Of a DNA stretch of 5,914 nt, positions 1-4,907 are shown one piece after another. Under the pieces are notes generated by a model. The model saw nothing but the letters and a program-made list of their open reading frames with translations, was not told where the DNA came from and did no database searches. The position numbers were made by a program, and so were the translations under genes. Every line of letters begins with the position of its first letter. Positions within the stretch are counted from its first letter, which is position 1. Origin of the DNA: Phycisphaerae bacterium (GTDB taxonomy: Bacteria; Planctomycetota; Phycisphaerae; UBA1845; UTPLA1); NCBI GenBank assembly GCA_016935885.1, contig JAFGQA010000059.1, positions 1 through 5,914 of the forward strand. Direction: 5' to 3'.

Positions 1-75
1 ACGCCGATCGGAACCGCGACCGTGAGGGAGCGGTCAGCGTTCACCCTTGAGGAACGTCGGCAAACCGGTCATCCC

Positions 76-97
76 CGTCGGCCACAGTGGGCCGACG
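76..97. repeat. 8-bp perfect inverted repeat
   Basis: CGTCGGCC at 76-83 pairs perfectly with GGCCGACG at 90-97 around a 6-base loop (ACAGTG). It lies about 160 bases past the tyrA stop. No T-run follows on either strand, so it is not a classical intrinsic terminator. It could be a dispersed palindrome or a transcript-end stabiliser. Confidence 0.55.
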
Positions 98-152
98 CTG
101 CAACGAAGCGTCAATGGAGCATGCACGCTCAACCCTAAAACGCTCTAAGAGT

Positions 153-174
153 CGGTGCCAAAGCCGTGGCACCG
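153..174 (-). terminator. Candidate hairpin at the 3' end of tyrA
   Basis: CGGTGCCA (153-160) and TGGCACCG (167-174) form a perfect 8-bp stem with a 6-base loop, starting about 85 bases after the tyrA stop codon. Reading the minus strand, the nearest T-rich tract (TTTT, complement of 137-140) lies about a dozen bases beyond the stem, which is too far for a textbook intrinsic terminator. The sequence also matches the GTGGCACCGG core of the palindromes on the right side of the window, so it may simply be one of those repeats. Confidence 0.3.
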
Positions 175-258
175 GTGCTGCATCACGGGTCGGGATCCCA
201 CACCACAGCGGGGCCTGGGCTGGACTCCCAGACGCAGGCCGCCAACGAGCGGATCGCT

Positions 259-1416
259 TCAATCCCGCTCGACAAGCCGGTCGATCAGGAAGCTGGACTG
301 TTCCAAGGCCTGGTCCTTGAACGAACCGAAGTAGTCTCGCACCTCGTGGAACATTCGGACGAAGGCATCGTGCTCCTTGCGGGCAACGAGCTCCTGCACG
401 TCCTGGGTCGCCTTCAGGAAGGCCGCCGTGACATCGGGCGTCGCCGGATTGGACATCTGGATCGACGCGTACAACTCGGGCGACTGGGCGAAGTGGCGGG
501 CGGTCATGATCAGTTCCATCAGATAAACCGGCGACGTGAACGCGAGCGTCTCGTCGATCGACACGCCGAGATGGGCAAACGTCCTGCCCATGACCTCCGT
601 GGAGAAGTGGACGAGCACCTGGACGACGGACATGGCCCGGTCGTGTTCTTCGGGCGTGGCTTCCTGCATGACCAGGCCTCGGGCATGGAACATCTGACGA
701 AGCCAATCGAGCCATTCGTCGCCACGGCCGGGGCACAGGACCACGCGTTGGCCCTGTAGCGAGTGGACCGACGGCCCGAACAGCGGGTGCGTGCCGACGA
801 CCGAGGCGGTAGTGCATTCGAGCATGGCGGCAAGAGGCCCGATCTTGGTCGAGGTGACGTCCATGAGCAGGGCGTCCTTGCGGACCCGGGGGCCAAGGTT
901 GCGGATGACCTCGATGGTGACGTCGATCGGCACGCTGATGAGGACGACGTCGGCCGCGGCTGCGGCCTCCTCCGGCGTAAGCTGTGTATCCAGGTCGGCG
1001 ACCATGACCACATGACCAAGATCGGCAAACAGCTCGGCCATGCACCGTCCCATCTCGCCCTTGCCACCGATGACGGCGACGGTCCGAGGCTCTATGTCAA
1101 GCGGAACCTCGGCCTTCAGTGCCGCCTGTCTGTCGCGGCTGCCCCAGATGATCAGGCGCCAGATGCTTTCAATGAGCTGCGGCGGGAGGCCGAGCGGGGT
1201 GGCGCGGGTGCGCCGATCGGTGATGATCTCACGCTCGCGCACGAAGTCGCGGATGCGAACGCCGTGCTCGCGCTTGTACTCGGCGAGTTCACTGACCAGG
1301 CCATATCGACGGGCAAGGAGGTTGAGGACGTCTCGATCGATGGCGTCGATCATCGCGCGAAGGACTGAGAGGGGGCGGACGCTGCCGGGTTCAGGAGTCG
1401 GTTGTGATGGTTCCAT
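259..1416 (-). CDS. tyrA: Bifunctional chorismate mutase / prephenate dehydrogenase (T-protein)
   Basis: This 385-aa cytoplasmic enzyme should convert chorismate to prephenate and then oxidise it with NAD+ to 4-hydroxyphenylpyruvate, the committed steps to tyrosine. Residues about 15-95 form an AroQ-type chorismate mutase helical domain, with Arg20, Arg37, Lys48 and the RERE stretch near 60-63 matching the E. coli TyrA pattern. Residues about 110-385 are the dehydrogenase: the nucleotide-binding loop GGKGEMG is at 117-123, the catalytic-type histidine is His210 in THPLFGP, and Lys191, His270 and Arg307 match E. coli Lys178, His257 and Arg294. Leu299 stands where E. coli has Arg286. Length is close to E. 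coli TyrA (373 aa), and no ACT domain is visible. The ATG start gives about 11 extra N-terminal residues. No clear Shine-Dalgarno site precedes it, and a tiny ATG-to-TGA frame lies just upstream. It is divergent from arfB. Family assignment is by recalled alignment with E. coli TyrA. Confidence 0.96.
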   Translation of the reverse strand: MEPSQPTPEPGSVRPLSVLRAMIDAIDRDVLNLLARRYGLVSELAEYKREHGVRIRDFVREREIITDRRTRATPLGLPPQLIESIWRLIIWGSRDRQAALKAEVPLDIEPRTVAVIGGKGEMGRCMAELFADLGHVVMVADLDTQLTPEEAAAAADVVLISVPIDVTIEVIRNLGPRVRKDALLMDVTSTKIGPLAAMLECTTASVVGTHPLFGPSVHSLQGQRVVLCPGRGDEWLDWLRQMFHARGLVMQEATPEEHDRAMSVVQVLVHFSTEVMGRTFAHLGVSIDETLAFTSPVYLMELIMTARHFAQSPELYASIQMSNPATPDVTAAFLKATQDVQELVARKEHDAFVRMFHEVRDYFGSFKDQALEQSSFLIDRLVERD

Positions 1417-1594
1417 CGTTCAGGAGTCCATTTCGCGCACGACCGACGTGCGTTGGCGACCACATGATTCGATCACGCCGATGGGAAGCTACTGGCCGGT
1501 CTGATGGCGGTCAAGCGATTCCCAGCGCTGCTACGCCGGGTTACTATCGTCTGTTGTTACGGGACTGCCCTGATGACCCTGTGGGACCAGTGCT
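1417..1594. promoter_or_regulatory. Divergent intergenic region between tyrA and arfB
   Basis: This 178-bp gap must supply promoters for both divergent genes. On the plus strand, TACTAT at 1542-1547 resembles a -10 box, with a weak TTCCCA -35 candidate 17 bases upstream at 1519-1524. It would start transcripts about 40 bases before the arfB GTG. No good sigma-70 promoter is evident for tyrA on the minus strand. A short inverted repeat (CGCAC/GTGCG at about 1436-1452) is the only operator-like structure. On the minus strand a 3-codon frame ending in TGA lies directly before the tyrA ATG. No T-box, attenuator or riboswitch was recognised. The boxes are by-eye matches only. Confidence 0.35.
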
Positions 1595-2026
1595 GTGATT
1601 CGAATCGACGACGACCTGTTCATCACCGAGGACGAGGTCTGCTTCACCTACGCTCGGAGTCCGGGGCCAGGCGGGCAGAACGTCAACAAGGTGGAGACCA
1701 GTGTGACGCTACGGTTCGATGTTGCCAACAGCCCGTCGTTGAGCGACGGGCAGCGAGGCCGGATCCGCGAGAAGCTGGCGACGCGGATCAACAAGGAAGG
1801 CGTCTTGCGGATTACCAGCCGGCGCCAGCGGACACAGGCGGCGAATCGGAGGGCGGCGGTGGACCGGCTTGTCGAACTGCTAGGCGAGGCGTTGCGGCGG
1901 CGGGTCCCGCGGAGGAAGACGAGGCCGACCAGGGCCTCGGTCGAGCGACGGTTGGCCGAGAAGGCCCGGCATAGCAAGCGGCGGAGCGACCGGAGCTTTC
2001 GATATCGGGGCGGCGAGGAGCCCTGA
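1595..2026 (+). CDS. arfB: Alternative ribosome-rescue factor, GGQ-domain peptidyl-tRNA hydrolase
   Basis: This 143-aa protein matches the ArfB/YaeJ family, which enters the A site of ribosomes stalled on truncated mRNA and hydrolyses the peptidyl-tRNA. The catalytic loop SPGPGGQNVNK spans about residues 22-32, with Gly26-Gly27-Gln28 in the same place as in E. coli ArfB (140 aa). The region 30-100 fits the release-factor domain 3 fold. The C-terminal 40 residues are strongly basic and include PTRASVERRLAEKA (about 111-124), nearly the E. coli tail that occupies the mRNA entry channel. It lacks the codon-recognition domains of RF1/RF2, so it is not a truncated release factor. The start is GTG; it gives the family's usual N-terminus and no in-frame ATG fits better. 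No clear Shine-Dalgarno site precedes it. It stands alone, divergent from tyrA, with a gap of about 470 bases after it. Confidence 0.93.
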   Translation: MIRIDDDLFITEDEVCFTYARSPGPGGQNVNKVETSVTLRFDVANSPSLSDGQRGRIREKLATRINKEGVLRITSRRQRTQAANRRAAVDRLVELLGEALRRRVPRRKTRPTRASVERRLAEKARHSKRRSDRSFRYRGGEEP

Positions 2027-2267
2027 ATCTTGCGCCGCGGTCGTGCGTGCCAGGGCATGATCCCAGTGCCAATGTGGGCAAAGGCTGAAGCGCAGCCCGG
2101 TTCGTGCTTTCGCTGGGGAGGGGGAGGCTTTTTGCCACAACCCCATATTCGACAGATTGTTAGCGTTCTTCGCCGACGGACGGCCGTGCGGACGGCTTTC
2201 TCACCACGGGCAGTTATCGTAGAATTCGGCCGGGGCCCGTGGCTATAACACGAGGGTCGAGACCTCA

Positions 2268-2295
2268 GGCAGGTGGCTTGTGGGGCGCACCTGCC
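2268..2295 (+). repeat. 8-bp perfect hairpin in the intergenic region
   Basis: GGCAGGTG (2268-2275) pairs perfectly with CACCTGCC (2288-2295) around a 12-base loop. It is followed by CACATGCCCGG and no T-run, so it is not an intrinsic terminator. It lies 20 bases downstream of the TATAAC box at 2244-2249. It could be a leader structure of the hydrolase transcript or a dispersed palindrome. Confidence 0.45.
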
Positions 2296-2325
2296 ACATG
2301 CCCGGTCGCAGGCTGGGGGGTCCGA

Positions 2326-2369
2326 GAACAGGTTTTCGGCGAGATGCGTTTTTCCCGAACCCGTTGTTC
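2326..2369 (+). repeat. Imperfect long hairpin with T-rich loop
   Basis: The arms 2326-2339 and 2355-2369 are imperfectly complementary. GAACA pairs with TGTTC on the outside and TTCGG with CCGAA on the inside, separated by a small internal loop. The 15-base apical loop contains TTTTT. Because the T-run is inside the loop and not after the stem, terminator function on the plus strand is unlikely. A structured leader of the downstream gene is possible. The fold was judged by eye only. Confidence 0.35.
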
Positions 2370-2499
2370 CCTACGATGTTATGGGGGTGGAGAAAGAGAA
2401 CCGGCACGAGGCCAATAGCGTAAGCAAGAGACTCATTGCGGCCGATACATCAGGCGGGGCACCGAGGATCGCGCAAAGCCGGACCGGTTGAGATTATTG

Positions 2500-4431
2500 A
2501 TGCTGGATAAACGAACTCTGTTGATTATGACCACCGGGATCGGCCTGAGTCTGTGGACAGGCTGCGTTGTGCCACAGCCACGTGGCCAGGGGATGTACCG
2601 GCACGTCGAGGAGCCCACGACCAAGGCGTGGTATCACCTGTATCTGCCGGTTGACTACGTCAGGAACAACGGCCGCCACCCGGACCCGAAGGTTCGGCGG
2701 TGGCCGTTGGTCATGACGTTTCACGGGATGAAGCCCTATGACAACGCCCTGCCGCAGGAGCGTGAATGGGAGAAAGAGGCAGACGTCTACGGCTACATCG
2801 TGTGCGCACCTGAACTGGCTACGTCGGATTCGTTCATGCAGTATCCGCTGACGAAGGAACACGGCTACGTTCTGAAGGACAAGCGGAACGTCATCGCGAT
2901 CATGGATCACGTCTTTGCGACGACGCTGGCGGACCCCGAGCGCGTGTTGTCAACGAGTTGGTCGTGTGGCGGCTACTTGGCGCACTACTTCCCCAACCGC
3001 TTCCCGGACAGGTTCTCCTGTATTGCCACGCGGTTGTCGAACTTCTCGCACGAATTGATGATCGGGGACACGGTGCCGCTGTACAAGGACAAGACGCCGG
3101 TCGCGCTATTCATAGGAGACGGCGACTTCCCGGCGTGCAAGACCGAGTCCGAAAACGCCGTGGCGTGGTACACGGCGCGGAAGTTCCGCGTGGTCCGTGG
3201 GAAGATGATTGACCGGATGGGCCACCGGCGGATACCGCAATGCGCTGCGGCCTTCTTCGCCGAGCAGTTGGGCATCGAGCCGCTGCACCCGTTGGAGGCG
3301 GCGATGACCGTCGCGCAGGTCCAGATGACCGATTACTACCCACCGCAGGATCTGATCGCCAAGATGTCACCGCGAACGATGCTGGCGGCGAGCGGAGTTG
3401 AAACCACGAGGCCCGAACGGGCTTTCGACAAACAGAGCGGACGGAGCCTGCCTCCGATCATACCGGAGCGGAGGGTCGTATATGAAAGTACGACGGCGGG
3501 CCGGAACTACCCGTTTGGTCGAACGCCATTGTACGATCCGACACCGGCTGACGATCTCGCGAGGGAAATGAGGCAGTCATCCTCGCTGGTTCCACCGACA
3601 GGGGCCGGTGCCACGCGCGTGGCAAGGGCCACGCCTTCGCCGCCGAACTGGTTGGAGCCGACGCGGAACGTCGCGCGAAGCAGCGGCTCGCCTGGCGGAG
3701 AGAGCCCGCCCAGTACCCGTGCCACCAACAGCGACAGCTCCGGGAGGTTTGCAGATGCCGCCACGAAAGGGCGCGACAACGGGCACGGCGAGCAATCGGC
3801 CGGCAGCGTGAGGAGCGAGCCTGACGGTCAGTCGGCATCGACGGCGACCGCGTCGAATCTGAACACGCGCGATCCCGGCCGGCGTCGCCCACCGGTGAAA
3901 GGCGGCGGAACAGATTCTCCCAAGGATTCAACGGCGAGTCGGTCCGTGCCTGCAAAGGCATCGCGACCGTTCGACCCGCGGGATGCAGGTCCGCGGGACT
4001 ATGACCAATTGCTTGCGAAGGTCACGCCTCGTCGAACCGACCCTCCGAAGAACGCCGCCCGGGATCCGGGGGTCCGCCGTTCTGCTCGTCGCGGCGAGCC
4101 TTCCGTCGCTTCCGAGCCACTGGGCAGTACGGTCAGGCGGGTAAACGTTCGGCTGAGTGGACCTGCGATCGGCACATCGCCCCACTACATCGCCTACGGC
4201 GTCGACCTTCCTCGCAACGTTCTGGACGGCGCCGATTGCCTATGGATGGATAACGGCGTTTGGATCGGGGACGACCCGAGCGGCGTGAAGATCCTCGATG
4301 CGCCAGGGCAGCACTGCATCACGGTGCTTGTCGTGACGAAGGACAACGCGGAATACCGGGGCAGCGCGACCGTCTACGTCCTGGAGCCTCGCAAGCCGGT
4401 CGGTTCTAGCTACAGAGTCAGCTCTGAGTGA
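2500..4431 (+). CDS. Probable lipoprotein with N-terminal alpha/beta hydrolase (esterase-like) domain
   Basis: From the ATG at 2500 this gives 643 residues. The N-terminus has a basic start (DKR), a hydrophobic stretch and LWTGC with Cys22, an imperfect lipobox (Trp at -3), suggesting export and lipid anchoring. Residues about 45-265 resemble the PHB-depolymerase/feruloyl-esterase type of alpha/beta hydrolase: a strand plus oxyanion His-Gly at 75-76, a nucleophile elbow SWSCG with Ser155 (Ser replaces the first Gly of GxSxG), an acid candidate Asp207 or Asp209 in IGDGDFP, and His242 in MGH. Residues about 300-540 are low-complexity, rich in Ser, Pro, Arg, Gly and Thr, and probably disordered. 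Residues about 545-630 form a separate beta-rich module, perhaps Ig-like. The substrate is unknown. A TTG at 2488 is an alternative start, but the ATG leaves a better signal peptide. No clear Shine-Dalgarno site is present. The tRNA-binding gene lies 131 bases downstream. Confidence 0.82.
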   Translation: MLDKRTLLIMTTGIGLSLWTGCVVPQPRGQGMYRHVEEPTTKAWYHLYLPVDYVRNNGRHPDPKVRRWPLVMTFHGMKPYDNALPQEREWEKEADVYGYIVCAPELATSDSFMQYPLTKEHGYVLKDKRNVIAIMDHVFATTLADPERVLSTSWSCGGYLAHYFPNRFPDRFSCIATRLSNFSHELMIGDTVPLYKDKTPVALFIGDGDFPACKTESENAVAWYTARKFRVVRGKMIDRMGHRRIPQCAAAFFAEQLGIEPLHPLEAAMTVAQVQMTDYYPPQDLIAKMSPRTMLAASGVETTRPERAFDKQSGRSLPPIIPERRVVYESTTAGRNYPFGRTPLYDPTPADDLAREMRQSSSLVPPTGAGATRVARATPSPPNWLEPTRNVARSSGSPGGESPPSTRATNSDSSGRFADAATKGRDNGHGEQSAGSVRSEPDGQSASTATASNLNTRDPGRRRPPVKGGGTDSPKDSTASRSVPAKASRPFDPRDAGPRDYDQLLAKVTPRRTDPPKNAARDPGVRRSARRGEPSVASEPLGSTVRRVNVRLSGPAIGTSPHYIAYGVDLPRNVLDGADCLWMDNGVWIGDDPSGVKILDAPGQHCITVLVVTKDNAEYRGSATVYVLEPRKPVGSSYRVSSE

Positions 4432-4550
4432 TTTGCAGGTTGCTGTGTTTCAGCGAATCGGAGGGACCGGCGCGCACGTCGTTGATGGCGGCCGCTTGGT
4501 TGCCGTTCCCCTGTTTGTGGTCGCTGGTTTGTGTTCTGTTGTTGGCCGCG

Positions 4551-4556
4551 GGAGGA
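4551..4556 (+). promoter_or_regulatory. Strong Shine-Dalgarno site deciding the start at 4563
   Basis: GGAGGA ends six bases before the ATG at 4563, ideal spacing. It settles the start of the tRNA-binding protein against the longer in-frame options at 4428 (GTG) and 4485 (ATG), whose upstream sequences lack a well-placed site. It is the only strong Shine-Dalgarno sequence among the genes in this window. Confidence 0.8.
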
Positions 4557-4562
4557 ATATCG

Positions 4563-4907
4563 ATGAGTGATACACCTGAGACGATCACATTTGACGATTT
4601 TGCCAAGGTGGACTTGCGGATTGCCAAGGTGCTGGAGGCGAGGGAACACCCGAACGCCGACCGGCTGCTAGTCCTGCAAATCGACCTGGGAACTGAGCAG
4701 CGGCAGTTGGTTGCGGGACTAAAGGGATACTACGAGCCGGCGGACCTGGTCGGCAAGCTGATCGTCGTCGTGACCAACCTGGCACCGCGCAAGATGCGAG
4801 GCGAGCAAAGCCAGGGCATGTTGCTGGCGGCTTCGACCGAGGACCACTCGCAAGTGGTCCTCCTGACGCCGATGTCGGAGATCCCGCCGGGCTCGAAGGC
4901 GCTGTAG
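4563..4907 (+). CDS. Stand-alone tRNA-binding domain protein (MetRS C-terminal / beta-subunit type)
   Basis: This 114-aa protein is a single OB-fold tRNA-binding domain. It aligns by recall with the C-terminal dimerisation and tRNA-binding domain of E. coli MetG: ITFDDFAKVDLRIAKV at 8-23, the HPNADRLLVLQIDLG segment at 29-43, and NLAPRKMRGEQSQGM at 72-86. Such free-standing copies act as the MetRS beta subunit or as Trbp111/CsaA-like structure-selective tRNA binders, usually as dimers. Which role applies depends on whether this genome's MetRS has its own C-terminal domain, which cannot be seen here. The start is fixed by GGAGGA six bases upstream and by the family's usual N-terminus. The frame is open 45 codons further upstream, to a GTG overlapping the hydrolase stop. 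Residues 93-100 are encoded by a perfect 24-base palindrome. It may be cotranscribed with the hydrolase gene. Confidence 0.93.
   Translation: MSDTPETITFDDFAKVDLRIAKVLEAREHPNADRLLVLQIDLGTEQRQLVAGLKGYYEPADLVGKLIVVVTNLAPRKMRGEQSQGMLLAASTEDHSQVVLLTPMSEIPPGSKAL

Larger units (their letters stand above)
1..258. other. Non-coding region downstream of tyrA with short inverted repeats
   Basis: No convincing gene is visible here. The open frames that cross it are out-of-frame shadows continuing from tyrA. The stretch holds three inverted repeats: ACCGC/GCGGT at 13-17 and 30-34, CGTCGGCC/GGCCGACG at 76-83 and 90-97, and CGGTGCCA/TGGCACCG at 153-160 and 167-174. The last carries the GTGGCACCGG core that recurs at 5646-5654 near the other end of the window, which suggests a dispersed repeat family. 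That tyrA transcripts end here is inference from position. Confidence 0.6.
2027..2499. other. Long intergenic region without a recognisable gene
   Basis: About 470 bases separate arfB from the hydrolase gene. Small frames of 70-90 codons exist (for example 2030-2248 and 2273-2491 on the plus strand), but their translations look unlike known proteins and lack ribosome sites. Visible structure includes a GC-rich tract ending in TTTTTGCC (2129-2136), a -10-like TAGAAT at 2220-2225 without a good -35, TATAAC at 2244-2249, and two hairpins at 2268-2295 and 2326-2369. It probably carries the 3' end of the arfB transcript and a long leader for the hydrolase gene. No riboswitch class was recognised. 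Confidence 0.5.

Noticed and set aside
41..1045. Long minus-strand frame of 334 codons overlapping tyrA
   Set aside because: Its translation is rich in Arg, Gly, Pro and His with no domain character, and it lies out of frame over the clearly conserved tyrA sequence.
166..1368. Plus-strand frames antisense to tyrA (166-759 and 763-1368)
   Set aside because: They are complementary shadows of tyrA codons in GC-rich DNA, with no recognisable domains or ribosome sites.
2077..2136. Possible intrinsic terminator of arfB (GGCAAA with TTTGCC and a T-run)
   Set aside because: The complementary arms are only six bases, lie about 48 bases apart, and the T-run forms part of the stem instead of following it.
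2273..2491. 72-codon plus-strand frame in the gap before the hydrolase gene
   Set aside because: It contains both arms of the imperfect hairpin, has no Shine-Dalgarno site, and its translation resembles no family I know.
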